NCBI GenBank assembly: GCA_900553775.1
Contig: USEZ01000011.1
Span: 1-26,338, forward strand
DNA length: 26,338 nucleotides
From: an uncultured Slackia sp.
GTDB taxonomy: Bacteria; Actinomycetota; Coriobacteriia; Coriobacteriales; Eggerthellaceae
Reading direction: 5' to 3'
The position numbers were made by a program, and so were the translations under genes. Positions within the stretch are counted from its first letter, which is position 1, and each line of letters begins with the position of its first letter. Shown piece by piece: positions 8,037 to 17,985 of the stretch. The notes beneath the pieces are model-generated. The model saw nothing but the letters and a program-made list of their open reading frames with translations. It was not told the origin of the DNA and made no database searches.

Positions 8037-8230
8037 GGCTGGTCCTTTCGGGGAGCGGCGGGGAGGCAAAGGGCCGATCGGGAAACGCGGCCTCAAGCCC
8101 GGCGGACGGCGGACGGCCGCAGGCGGACGCGAAGTCCGGCGAAGACGGCCGACCGATGCGAATCGCGGCGACTCCGTTATCGCAACGCGGCGCATGTCGC
8201 CGGAAAGCCCCGTCCCGCAGCCCTTTCATT

Positions 8231-8259
8231 GGTGTTACTTTCAAGAAACTCGTAACACC
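8231..8259. promoter_or_regulatory. NikR-type operator 1
   Basis: Perfect inverted repeat GGTGTTAC-N13-GTAACACC. It matches the GTGTTAC-N13/14-GTAACAC form of NikR site proposed by comparative genomics for delta-proteobacteria. It overlaps the -10 of the nikA promoter and the expected transcription start. Confidence 0.75.
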
Positions 8260-8285
8260 ATACGGCATGAATGTTACGGAATCAA
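8257..8285 (-). promoter_or_regulatory. Promoter of the nikABCDE operon
   Basis: On the minus strand TTGATT (8280-8285) and TATGGT (8257-8262) are spaced 17 bases apart. Each has 4 of 6 consensus positions. The -35 lies within operator 2 and the -10 touches operator 1, a layout expected for repression. The predicted leader is about 210 bases, GC-rich, with no recognised riboswitch. Confidence 0.55.
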
Positions 8286-8297
8286 TATTCGTAACAT
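8271..8297. promoter_or_regulatory. NikR-type operator 2
   Basis: Perfect inverted repeat ATGTTAC-N13-GTAACAT. Half-site and spacer length are the same as in operator 1, with the two centres 39 bases apart. It covers the -35 of the nikA promoter. Confidence 0.72.
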
Positions 8298-8403
8298 CAG
8301 CGGCGCGAAATATGCCGGAATCGGCGGAAGATGGCGCCTGGCGACACGTCGAAATCGTCGGCCTGCGGCACGCCGGGCCGCCCCGCCCGGAACGCCCGCC
8401 GCC

Positions 8404-9480
8404 TCAGCGTCGCTCGACCGGCACGTATTGCACGCCCTCGTAGCCGAATGCGGCAGGCCCCACGACGGCCAGGCCCTCGGACGTGCGCCACTGCGGCGCG
8501 CACGGGATGCCCAGCACGAGCGCGCGACATCCGTATTTGAGCGATTCGCCCGTAATCGGCGTGAGCGTTTCCACGTCGAAGGCGGCGATCAGGTCGGGGG
8601 CGGTGCATACCGGCTCGCCATCGCGGCGCGCCATGAGGAATTCGTTCTGGAATTCCATGGCAAACGTGCTGTTGCGATACGCATCGAACCCTTCGAGCAC
8701 GGCGATGCCGCGCGCGAAGCCGCCCGTGGTGCGGCGCTCGACATCCTGCACCTTGCCGCGGAACAGCTCGATCGCGCCCAAACGCTCCGTCAGACAGTCG
8801 TAGGCATCGACCCTGTTCGCACGGGCCGTTCGCAGAATGGCGCCCACCTCTTCGCAGAGCGTGTACGTGCCTGCCACGCTGTTGGCCCGCGCTTGCGCGC
8901 CCGTCATGGGATAGCACGCAAGCGAGATGTTGCCGCCCATCATCACCGTGGCGCCGCGGCACAAATCCTCGCCGCGTTCGTTGTCGTCGGTTTCGACCAG
9001 CATTCTGTTGGCACGCTCGTCGGCCACGCCGATGGGGCTCGCGCTTTGCCCGAACACCGACCACGTGACCATCTGCAGCTCGGGAAACGCACGGCCCATG
9101 CCGTCGGCGTCGAGCAGCGGCAGGCCGCGGCGCGCAGCGGGAAGCATCGGATGCAAAGAATTCCAGCCGCCCGCTTCCGAGGGCAGCAGCGCGTCGAACG
9201 CGTAGCCGCACGAGCGCTCGAGAACTTCGAGGGCGAACTCGGGCTCGGTGCCGCGCGGCACCTTCTCCACAAGCACCGTCGGCGCACCGAGTCCCATCGA
9301 CACCGCGACGCGGGCGTCGTCGGCGACCTCATCGAGGTCGAGCAGAGAAATCGGGCCGAACTCTTCCACCGTCCGACGCGCCACTACCATGCCGAGATAC
9401 GGGTCTCCCCCGCCGCCCGACGCCATGACCGCCGCGCCGCGCGCGATATCCTCGACCGCCTGAACCCCTAGTTTCCTCAT
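8404..9480 (-). CDS. DUF917 family protein (S-methyl-thiohydantoin desulfurase family), second copy
   Basis: A 358-residue protein covering both halves of the family formerly called DUF917 (PF06032), later renamed after a thiohydantoin-desulfurising member. The N-terminus shows GAAVMASGGGGDPYLG, a glycine-rich loop common to the family. APTVLVEKVP, LDADGMGRAFPEL and MTGAQAR follow in the same order as in its neighbour at 11335-12408, so the two are paralogues. No signal peptide or membrane segment is seen; it should be cytoplasmic. The gene follows hyuA after an 88-base gap with two hairpins, and the start has only a weak GGGTG purine site. Substrate is unknown. Hydrolysis or desulfurisation of a hydantoin-like ring is inference from family and the adjacent HyuA. 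Confidence 0.85.
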   Translation of the reverse strand: MRKLGVQAVEDIARGAAVMASGGGGDPYLGMVVARRTVEEFGPISLLDLDEVADDARVAVSMGLGAPTVLVEKVPRGTEPEFALEVLERSCGYAFDALLPSEAGGWNSLHPMLPAARRGLPLLDADGMGRAFPELQMVTWSVFGQSASPIGVADERANRMLVETDDNERGEDLCRGATVMMGGNISLACYPMTGAQARANSVAGTYTLCEEVGAILRTARANRVDAYDCLTERLGAIELFRGKVQDVERRTTGGFARGIAVLEGFDAYRNSTFAMEFQNEFLMARRDGEPVCTAPDLIAAFDVETLTPITGESLKYGCRALVLGIPCAPQWRTSEGLAVVGPAAFGYEGVQYVPVERR

Positions 9481-9521
9481 ACCGCACCCAACTGTCGTTT
9501 CCCGTTGATTCGTTGCAATAT

Positions 9522-9563
9522 GGCGCCGAAGCGCCGAGCGCGAAGGCCGGCCGAAAGGCCGGC
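9522..9563 (-). repeat. Two consecutive hairpins between hyuA and the second DUF917 gene
   Basis: On the minus strand GCCGGCC-TTTC-GGCCGGC (9546-9563 region) is followed by GGCGC-TTCG-GCGCC (9522-9535), the second with a stable UUCG loop. They begin six bases after the hyuA stop. Neither is followed by a U-run, so RNA processing or partial attenuation within the operon is more likely than a full terminator. Confidence 0.6.
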
Positions 9564-9568
9564 GCGCC

Positions 9569-11134
9569 CTACAGCTTCAGATCGCCGACGGCCTTCACGC
9601 GTACGCGCGTGGCGTTGCCGGGCAGATACGCCAGCGGCACGTCTTCCACGTCGATGATCTGGATGGTTTCGGGATCGGCGCCCGCTTTGACGGCCTCTTG
9701 CCTGGCGAGGTCTTTCGCTTTCGCCAGCGCTTCGGCGCGGCCCATCTCGTCGAGCGAGAAAATGCGCTCGATCTGGCCCGACACCTGAGAAATGGCGCTG
9801 CCGATGGCGTTCGCCACGCCGAAGTTCTCGGGCTTGCGCACGCTGCGCACGCCCTTGAGCTCGCCGGGAATCAAAATGGAGCCGCCGCCCACCAGGATGA
9901 CGTCGATATCGCCCGCGCTCGTCTTCATCTTGTCGACGCACTCTTCCACCATGCGCGCCATCTCGGCCGATGCCGCCGCCACGAGCTCGGGGCTTAGGTG
10001 GGCCACCTTGGCCGGGTCGCCCACGCCGACGGCGGCGCCGCTCGCCACGGCGATATCGGTGGCCGTCAGCACGTCGCCGCCGAAGCACAGCGCGCGCGTG
10101 AGCACTTCATAGCCCACCGAATCGGGACCCACCGTCACGCGGCCGTCGTCGTGCTTGCGCACGATCGAGCCGCCGCCCAGGCCGATCGAAATGATATCGG
10201 GCATGCGGAAATTCGTGCGCACGCCGCCGATTTCCACCGCAAGCAGGCTTTCGCGCGGAAAGCCGTGCGTAAGCGCGCCCAAATCGGCCGTGGTGCCGCC
10301 CACGTCCACCACCACGGCGTCTTCGAGCCCCGTCAAAAACGAGGCGCCGCGAATGGAATTCGTCGGGCCGCAGGCGATGGTGAGGATCGGATAGCGCATC
10401 GCATACGCCGCGCTCATCAGCGTGCCGTCGTTTTGGCACAGATACACCTCGGCGTCTTCGATGCCCTCGGCGGCAAGCGCCGCCACGAAGCTTTCCGACG
10501 TTGTTTTCGCAACGGTGACCAACGCCGCGTTCAAGATGGTGGCGTTCTCGCGCTCGAGCAGGCTCACGCTGCCTATCTCGCTGGAGATGGACACGGGGAA
10601 GTCTTCGCCCAGGCGGGCGCGCACGATTTCGGCGGCGCGCTTCTCATGCGACGCATCCACGGGGGAAAACACGCTCGTGATGGCCACGCTGTCGCAGGCG
10701 CCGTCGATTTCGGCGGCGATGCGTTCGAGCTCGGCGACATCGAGCGGTGCGATCTCGCGGCCGTCGAATTCATGGCCGCCGCCCACCAGATACCAGCGAT
10801 CGCTGATGGCCTCGCGCAGATCGGACGGCCAATCGACCATCGGCTTGACCGCCGCGGTGGCCGGGGCTCCCAGGCGGATCACCGCCACGCGGTCGAGGCG
10901 CTTGCGCTCCACGATCGCGTTCGTGCAGTGCGTCGTGCCGAGCATCGCGTATCCGATGCGCTCGCGGGCGCCTTCCACCTGGGAAAGCGCGGCCGCCATC
11001 GCCGCGCGAATGCCGCCCATCACATCTTCGGTGGTGGGACGCTTCACGGCCGCCACCAGGTTCAATTCGTTGTCGAGCACCACGGCGTCGGTGTTGGTTC
11101 CGCCGACGTCGATGCCTATGCGCCAATCCTTCAT
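9569..11134 (-). CDS. Short HyuA-like hydantoinase/oxoprolinase family protein
   Basis: A 521-residue member of the Hydantoinase_A/oxoprolinase family, an ASKHA-fold ATPase type that activates cyclic amides. It opens with IGIDVGGTNTDAVVLD (phosphate-1 loop). Later come GTTHCTNAIVERKRL, a second nucleotide-binding segment DAVVVDVGGTTADLG and ILVGGGSILIPG near the end. At about 520 residues it is the short form, without the roughly 700-residue HyuA extension, and no HyuB gene is present. In this cluster DUF917 proteins flank it and may take the place of HyuB. The start ATG is preceded by AGGAGGAACA, a near-perfect Shine-Dalgarno, and overlaps by ATGA the stop of a possible 22-codon leader ORF. 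Substrate unknown. Confidence 0.85.
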   Translation of the reverse strand: MKDWRIGIDVGGTNTDAVVLDNELNLVAAVKRPTTEDVMGGIRAAMAAALSQVEGARERIGYAMLGTTHCTNAIVERKRLDRVAVIRLGAPATAAVKPMVDWPSDLREAISDRWYLVGGGHEFDGREIAPLDVAELERIAAEIDGACDSVAITSVFSPVDASHEKRAAEIVRARLGEDFPVSISSEIGSVSLLERENATILNAALVTVAKTTSESFVAALAAEGIEDAEVYLCQNDGTLMSAAYAMRYPILTIACGPTNSIRGASFLTGLEDAVVVDVGGTTADLGALTHGFPRESLLAVEIGGVRTNFRMPDIISIGLGGGSIVRKHDDGRVTVGPDSVGYEVLTRALCFGGDVLTATDIAVASGAAVGVGDPAKVAHLSPELVAAASAEMARMVEECVDKMKTSAGDIDVILVGGGSILIPGELKGVRSVRKPENFGVANAIGSAISQVSGQIERIFSLDEMGRAEALAKAKDLARQEAVKAGADPETIQIIDVEDVPLAYLPGNATRVRVKAVGDLKL

Positions 11135-11199
11135 TGTTCCTCCTGACGGGGCGCCAAGACGGGCATTCTGCCCTTCAGAACCTGCATCGGTTCAGTCAC
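11131..11199 (-). CDS. Possible 22-codon leader ORF coupled to hyuA
   Basis: A GTG-started frame reads MTEPMQVLKGRMPVLAPRQE and then EQ before a TGA that overlaps the hyuA start as ATGA. AAAGGAG lies about 13 bases upstream of the GTG, which is far. The frame also contains the hyuA Shine-Dalgarno. Translation is plausible for coupling, but the peptide resembles nothing I know and coding potential cannot be judged at this length. Confidence 0.22.
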   Translation of the reverse strand: MTEPMQVLKGRMPVLAPRQEEQ

Positions 11200-11334
11200 G
11201 ACCGCGAGGTCGCTCCTTTCACCGACGCAGAACCTTCAGGCCAGCCTGCTCCGCCTTGACACCCCTCGCATTTCCTTCGCCGCTTCCTGAAGCCGCCTCG
11301 ACCTCGTGCCTTTCCAAGCGAGACGCACGTGCGC

Positions 11335-12408
11335 TTACCGCTTCTCCACGGGCACGTAATCGATGTCGTAGCCGAAATAGCGCGGACCGGCGATTTCCAG
11401 ACCGCGCTCGCTGCGCCAATGCTCATGCACGGGAATGCCGACCAACACGCCGCGCGCGCCGTATTTCAAAGCCTCGGTGGTGATCGGCAGAGCCGTTTCG
11501 GCGTCGAGCACGGCGATCAGGTCGGGAGCGCTGCACAGCACTTCGTCGCCGGAGCGTGCGATGAGATGCTCGTTTTGGAACTCGATTTCGCACGTGCGGC
11601 CGCCGCAGCCGTCGATACCTTCGAAATGCGCGTAGCCGCGCACGAAGCCGCCCACCGTACGGCGCGACACGTCGTCGAGCTTCCCGCGGAAAAGCTCCCT
11701 GCCGCCCAGCAGTTCCACGATCGCGGGAATGGGGTCGCCGCCCGCCGCATGCGCCTCGCGGATCGCGCGGCCCACGACTTCGCAATACGTCGACGTGCCG
11801 GGAATGCTCGTCTTTTTGGCCTGGGCGCCCGTCATGGCGTAATCGGCCATGAACACGCTGCCGCCCGTGGTGATGGCCACGTTGCGCGCAAGACGTTCGG
11901 CCCAGGCGTTGTCGACGGCTTCGATCACCACGGTGTCGCCCTTTTCGTCGCATACGGCGGCAGGGCACGCCGGCACGTCGAAAAGCGTCCAGGTCACGTG
12001 GCGCAGTTCGGGAAATGCACGGCCCATGCCGTCGGCGTCCACAATCGGCACGCCCTTGGCCGCCGCCACCTGGAACGGCAGAAGCGAATTCAAGCCGCCC
12101 GCCTCAAGCGGCATGATCGCATCGAATTTACGGCCCAGGCGCGCCTCGAGCGCGTCCACCGCGCACACGCCCTCGCGGCCGTTGGGAACCTTTTCCACCA
12201 GCACGGTGGGCGCGCCCAGCATATGCGATGCGCACACCCATGCGTCGTCGTCCAGCTCGTCGAGCGTCACCATCTGAAACGGCCCGTATTCTTCGATGGC
12301 CTGCAGCGCCATGAGCTTTCCGATATACGGATCCCCGCCGCCGCCCGATGCGAGCACGGCCGCGCCGACGGCCATGTCTTCGACTTCCTGCTTGCCGATA
12401 ATGCGCAC
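11335..12408 (-). CDS. DUF917 family protein (S-methyl-thiohydantoin desulfurase family), first copy
   Basis: A 357-residue paralogue of the protein at 8404-9480: GAAVLASGGGGDPYIG near the N-terminus, then LGAPTVLVEKVP, DADGMGRAFPEL, AMTGAQAKK and a YFGYDIDYVPVEKR end. It starts with GTG at 12408, preceded by AAGGAGG at 5 bases, a strong site. A 69-base AT-richer gap separates it from the DUF3784-like gene and may hold a promoter (CATAAA-like -10), so the DUF917-HyuA-DUF917 trio could be transcribed alone. About 200 GC-rich bases with several short hairpins follow before hyuA. Two diverged DUF917 copies around one HyuA suggest a heteromeric partner role or two related substrates. Function is inferred only at family level. 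Confidence 0.85.
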   Translation of the reverse strand: MRIIGKQEVEDMAVGAAVLASGGGGDPYIGKLMALQAIEEYGPFQMVTLDELDDDAWVCASHMLGAPTVLVEKVPNGREGVCAVDALEARLGRKFDAIMPLEAGGLNSLLPFQVAAAKGVPIVDADGMGRAFPELRHVTWTLFDVPACPAAVCDEKGDTVVIEAVDNAWAERLARNVAITTGGSVFMADYAMTGAQAKKTSIPGTSTYCEVVGRAIREAHAAGGDPIPAIVELLGGRELFRGKLDDVSRRTVGGFVRGYAHFEGIDGCGGRTCEIEFQNEHLIARSGDEVLCSAPDLIAVLDAETALPITTEALKYGARGVLVGIPVHEHWRSERGLEIAGPRYFGYDIDYVPVEKR

Positions 12409-12477
12409 GGCAACCTCCTTTTCCTTCGTATCGACTTTTTATGATTCCCTATACATCAGAAACCTATGGAGCATCCC

Positions 12478-12807
12478 TCATCTATTGAGAGCAAGAATAG
12501 CACCGGCCATAATCACGGCGACGATCGCGTAGCAAAGAAACGACACGCCCTCGGCCGCCGATGCGGCATCGCTCGCGCCCATCGCATACAACGCGAACGA
12601 CAAGGCTTGCACCAGCAACGCGACGGCGGCCGAAAACGCAATAGCAGCGGCAGCGAAGCCGACACGACGACACGAACCGCGCCCATCCCCTTGCCCTGCC
12701 GATCGATATCCAGCAACCATATGCAGCCATCTGCCATGAAAGAACTGCCATCCCGCCGCCGCGCACACGATGCCCAACACAGCGAAAACAACAGCAGCGA
12801 ACACCAT
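12478..12807 (-). CDS. Small membrane protein, DUF3784-like
   Basis: A 109-residue protein with three hydrophobic helices, at about 2-20, 52-73 and 85-106. Between the first two lies GRWLHMVAGYRSAGQGD, which resembles the GxxxLIAGYN segment of DUF3784 proteins; that assignment is from memory of the family pattern. The ATG at 12807 has AAAGGAG upstream. It follows the 66-residue membrane gene after 12 bases and so is probably co-transcribed with DUF1177. No catalytic residues are recognisable. Its place in a DUF1177/DUF917 cluster could mean a transport accessory, but that is a guess. Confidence 0.7.
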   Translation of the reverse strand: MVFAAVVFAVLGIVCAAAGWQFFHGRWLHMVAGYRSAGQGDGRGSCRRVGFAAAAIAFSAAVALLVQALSFALYAMGASDAASAAEGVSFLCYAIVAVIMAGAILALNR

Positions 12808-12819
12808 GAGCGCTCCTTT

Positions 12820-13020
12820 CTACGAAGAGCAGACCGTGGGAAGAATCCCGCTGATGGCAGCCATCGCCGCGATAATCAACATGAAGATGCCCAAACCCGT
12901 AAGCTCCGCCGTCTTATCCGGGGTATCGCCCTTGCGTGCAATAAGAACGATACCCGCCAAAACGAAAGCACCGGCAAGCACGGAAACCATCGCTATCGCG
13001 CCGAACGCTTCCATTCCCAT
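12820..13020 (-). CDS. Small two-helix membrane protein of unknown function
   Basis: A 66-residue protein with hydrophobic segments at about 5-27 and 42-60, joined by a charged loop with ARKGDTPDKTAE. I do not recognise a family. The start ATG is 3 bases after the DUF1177 stop with no clear Shine-Dalgarno, which suggests translation by coupling; an ATG two codons later is also possible. It is followed after 12 bases by the DUF3784-like gene. The length, the clear helices and the tight spacing support a real gene. Confidence 0.6.
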   Translation of the reverse strand: MGMEAFGAIAMVSVLAGAFVLAGIVLIARKGDTPDKTAELTGLGIFMLIIAAMAAISGILPTVCSS

Positions 13021-13023
13021 GGG

Positions 13024-13983
13024 CTATGCCAATTCGTCGACGGCGGGCAGCGCGCCGAACCCTTGCAGCGCGGCCATGTCGCCGTAGCGTTCGACGAAGG
13101 CGCGGTAGTCGGCCTCGTCGTAGAACGAGCATGCGCCGGCTCCGAACGCCTTGGCGACCTCCACCATGAACGTGCCCGCTTCGTCCAGATCGCCCAGACG
13201 CGTGGCGCCCGTAGCGCAGCCCGCCACGGGCGTTTCCGTGGTGATGGCCACGCCCACCACGGGCGCGTCGGTGCAGGTACACGGCTGCAGGATGCTGTTG
13301 AGGTGGTAAAGCCCATTGCCGTACGGCGTGATGTCGGCCATCGACAGCGCGAACACGTGCGGCAGGCGCCCCGTGGCCGTCTGGGCCATATCGAGCAGAT
13401 CCTCGCTCACGCGCAGGATGACGCCGCGCTTGACCGTGGGGCTGATGGCGAACCCGCGCGTGTTGACGATGCGGTTGCCCTTGGTGGTATCGCACACCAG
13501 AATGGCGTCGAGCTCGTCGGTCACTTCCTCGCGGTTGATGGCCGCCGTCGACGTGGGAGAACCCATGAACGGCACGGGGTCGTGCGGGAACGTGGGCGCA
13601 TGCGGGCACACGTGGGTGGACACGAACACATCGCCCGGCAAGACGTCGCCTTTGCGGCGCATGTCGATGAGCTTCGCCGCGCATGCGAGCGCGGTAAGCG
13701 CGCCATCGCCGTCGGACACGAACCCGATGCGCTCGGGGCGCGCGCCCAGCCCGCCCAGACGGCCCAAAAGCCCGATCGTCGGCGCATCGCCGCCGCTTTT
13801 CTTGCCGTCGGCGCCCGGAATGCGCACGCGCACCATGTCGGTGGTGCCTTTGGGGCCGGTCAGCGCATATGTCTCGACATCGCAATCGGGGTCGATGCCG
13901 CGCAGATACGAAACCACCGCCTCGCCGCTTGCCTGCGGGCAGTCGAGAATGTCGTAGAGGTCCATCAGATATCGCAGCAACAT
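13024..13983 (-). CDS. DUF1177 family protein
   Basis: A 319-residue soluble protein matching DUF1177 (PF06675) in length and pattern: it begins MLLRYLMDLYDILDCP. It contains IGLLGRLGGLGARPERIGFVSDGDGA and DVFVSTHVCPHAPTFPHDPVPFMGSP, a His/Asp/Cys-rich stretch that looks like a metal or active site. CDTTKGNRIVNTRGFAISPT and GVAITTETPVAG follow. The frame is open 54 codons upstream, but the ATG at 13983 has GAAAGG at 7 bases and the conserved family start. DUF1177 genes are known next to HyuA/DUF917 and transporter genes; the biochemical function is undescribed as far as I know. It is the first gene of the cluster. Confidence 0.85.
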   Translation of the reverse strand: MLLRYLMDLYDILDCPQASGEAVVSYLRGIDPDCDVETYALTGPKGTTDMVRVRIPGADGKKSGGDAPTIGLLGRLGGLGARPERIGFVSDGDGALTALACAAKLIDMRRKGDVLPGDVFVSTHVCPHAPTFPHDPVPFMGSPTSTAAINREEVTDELDAILVCDTTKGNRIVNTRGFAISPTVKRGVILRVSEDLLDMAQTATGRLPHVFALSMADITPYGNGLYHLNSILQPCTCTDAPVVGVAITTETPVAGCATGATRLGDLDEAGTFMVEVAKAFGAGACSFYDEADYRAFVERYGDMAALQGFGALPAVDELA

Positions 13984-14116
13984 AGGCGGCCCTTTCGTCA
14001 TGCGCATCGGCGGCGCATCGCGCGCGGATACGCATCGTCGTCGAACGCGAAAAGCACGCAGCAGGCGTTCGCGTCTTGCCCGAACGCCCGTGCGCGCGCG
14101 TGAATCCATCCGCCCC

Positions 14117-14155
14117 ATTGTAGCGCCCCGCCGCCGCTTCTGCACCGAAGCGGCG
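14117..14155 (-). promoter_or_regulatory. Possible promoter and adjoining hairpin upstream of DUF1177
   Basis: On the minus strand a TACAAT -10 (14117-14122) lies about 134 bases before the DUF1177 start; no good -35 is seen. Just upstream is a perfect 9-bp inverted repeat CGCCGCTTC-N6-GAAGCGGCG (14132-14155), which could be an operator or the end of the uvrA-like transcript. The rest of the 250-base gap is GC-rich without recognised features. Confidence 0.3.
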
Positions 14156-14233
14156 TGCTAAAGCGCCCGACCGCGAAAGACGCCGGGTGTATGGCGCCGG
14201 AAGCGGCGGCCGCCATGCCGCGCCGCATGCGGC

Positions 14234-16816
<2,583 letters not shown>

Positions 16817-17072
16817 GAAAGCCGCCTTCCATCCATGACGAATACGCTTCCGGCATCCTAACATGCGCGAAGAACGCGCGGCATGCGCGGGGTGCGGCCG
16901 GACAAAGCGGCGGCGATCCATGCGTCCGGAAAAGCGCACCCGCCCGAGAAGGCCGCCCTTGCGCGGCGCATTCACACGTCCGCCCGCCGAAGCGAACCGG
17001 CGCCGCCCGTCGCCACGATGCCCGCCCGCATCGAAACAAGCCGGCCGTTTCGCCATGCGCACGCGAAGCGGG

Positions 17073-17078
17073 TAGAAT
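17073..17078 (+). promoter_or_regulatory. Possible -10 element of the nitrilase-family gene
   Basis: TAGAAT lies 26 bases before the start codon, with only a poor -35 (TTCGCC, spacing 18). The same GGTAGAAT sequence stands before glmM, which supports its use. The 287-base divergent gap to the uvrA-like gene otherwise shows nothing clear. Confidence 0.4.
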
Positions 17079-17103
17079 GGCCGAAACGAAAGGAAGGTGT
17101 TTC

Positions 17104-17922
17104 ATGAAAGACGCGAAAATCGCCCTCGTTCAGTTCGAAGGCGCGCTCGGCGAAGTGGAGAAAAACGTCGCCGACGCATGCGAGCTGATTTCCCAAGCCG
17201 CCGAAAACGGCGCCGACCTGGTGGTTTTGCCCGAGCTGTTCAGCACGGGATACCATCTCGACACCATCGGCCCGCATATCGTGAAGCTCGCCGAGCCGAT
17301 CGACGGGCCCACCGTGCGCGCCTTGCAGCAGGCGGCCCGACAGGCGGGCTGCTACGTGATCGCGCCGATCGCCCTGACCCGCGACGTGGGCGGCGTGCCG
17401 TACAACAGCGCCGTGCTGATCGACCGCGAAGGCGCCATTGTCGGAAGCTACGACAAGGTGCATCTGTGGGCGCTTGAGCGCTTCTATTTCCGCGCAGGCG
17501 CAAGCTATCCGGTGTTCGACACCGATTTCGGACGCATCGGCATCATGATCTGCTACGACATGGGCTTTCCCGAGGCGGCGCGCTCGCTCGCGCTGCAAGG
17601 CGCCGATCTGATCGTGTGCCCGAGCGCGTGGTGCGTCGAGGACATGGATGTCTGGGGAATCAACGCGCCGGCGCGTGCGCTCGAAAACACCGTGTTTTTG
17701 GCGGCCGTGAACCGTTTCGGCCGCGAGGGCGGCGACTTGTATATGCCCGGCAAATCCATGGTATGCAACCCGCGCGGCAAAAAGCTCGCCCAACTCGAAG
17801 ACGAGGCGGCGGGAATCCTTTATGTCGACCTTCCTGCGGCCGACATCGACACCTACCGCGTTAAAAGCCCCTACCTGCGCGATCGGCGCGCCGACACCTA
17901 CGAAGGCGTGACGCGCCGATAA
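17104..17922 (+). CDS. Carbon-nitrogen hydrolase (nitrilase superfamily)
   Basis: A 272-residue amidohydrolase of the nitrilase fold. The catalytic triad is visible: Glu44 in VVLPELFSTGYH, Lys118 in SYDKVHLW and Cys150 in MICYDMGFPEAARSL. Further conserved pieces are NSAVLIDREG and ICPSAW-like IVCPSAWC. The family splits amide or carbamoyl bonds, for example in omega-amidase, N-carbamoyl-amine hydrolase and related enzymes; the substrate cannot be told here. The open frame includes 9 more upstream codons, but the ATG at 17104 has AGGAAGG and starts at the conserved strand IALVQFEG. It is transcribed away from the UvrA-like gene and ends at a strong terminator. N-carbamoyl compounds arise from hydantoin opening, so a link to the nearby HyuA cluster is conceivable but unproven. 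Confidence 0.92.
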   Translation: MKDAKIALVQFEGALGEVEKNVADACELISQAAENGADLVVLPELFSTGYHLDTIGPHIVKLAEPIDGPTVRALQQAARQAGCYVIAPIALTRDVGGVPYNSAVLIDREGAIVGSYDKVHLWALERFYFRAGASYPVFDTDFGRIGIMICYDMGFPEAARSLALQGADLIVCPSAWCVEDMDVWGINAPARALENTVFLAAVNRFGREGGDLYMPGKSMVCNPRGKKLAQLEDEAAGILYVDLPAADIDTYRVKSPYLRDRRADTYEGVTRR

Positions 17923-17937
17923 AACGGGAAGAAAGAC

Positions 17938-17962
17938 GAAGAAGGGCCGCGGGCCCTTCTTC
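17938..17962. terminator. Bidirectional terminator between the nitrilase gene and glmM
   Basis: An 11-bp perfect stem GAAGAAGGGCC / GGCCCTTCTTC with a 3-base loop lies between convergent genes. It is followed by TTGT on the plus strand and by the T-rich GTCTTTCTTCC on the minus strand. Confidence 0.85.
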
Positions 17963-17985
17963 TTGTCGACGATGATGCGATTCGG

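Noticed and set aside
8037..8230. A nickel/cobalt riboswitch in the long nikA leader
   Set aside because: The leader is GC-rich without a fold I recognise as a NiCo aptamer; the operators already explain metal control.
6243..8255. A 670-codon plus-strand frame opposite nikA
   Set aside because: Antisense shadow of the solute-binding protein gene; it even runs across the nikA promoter and operators.
8373..8390. Hairpin CCGGGC-N6-GCCCGG after the second DUF917 gene as a terminator
   Set aside because: Short stem in very GC-rich DNA and no T-run on the minus strand.
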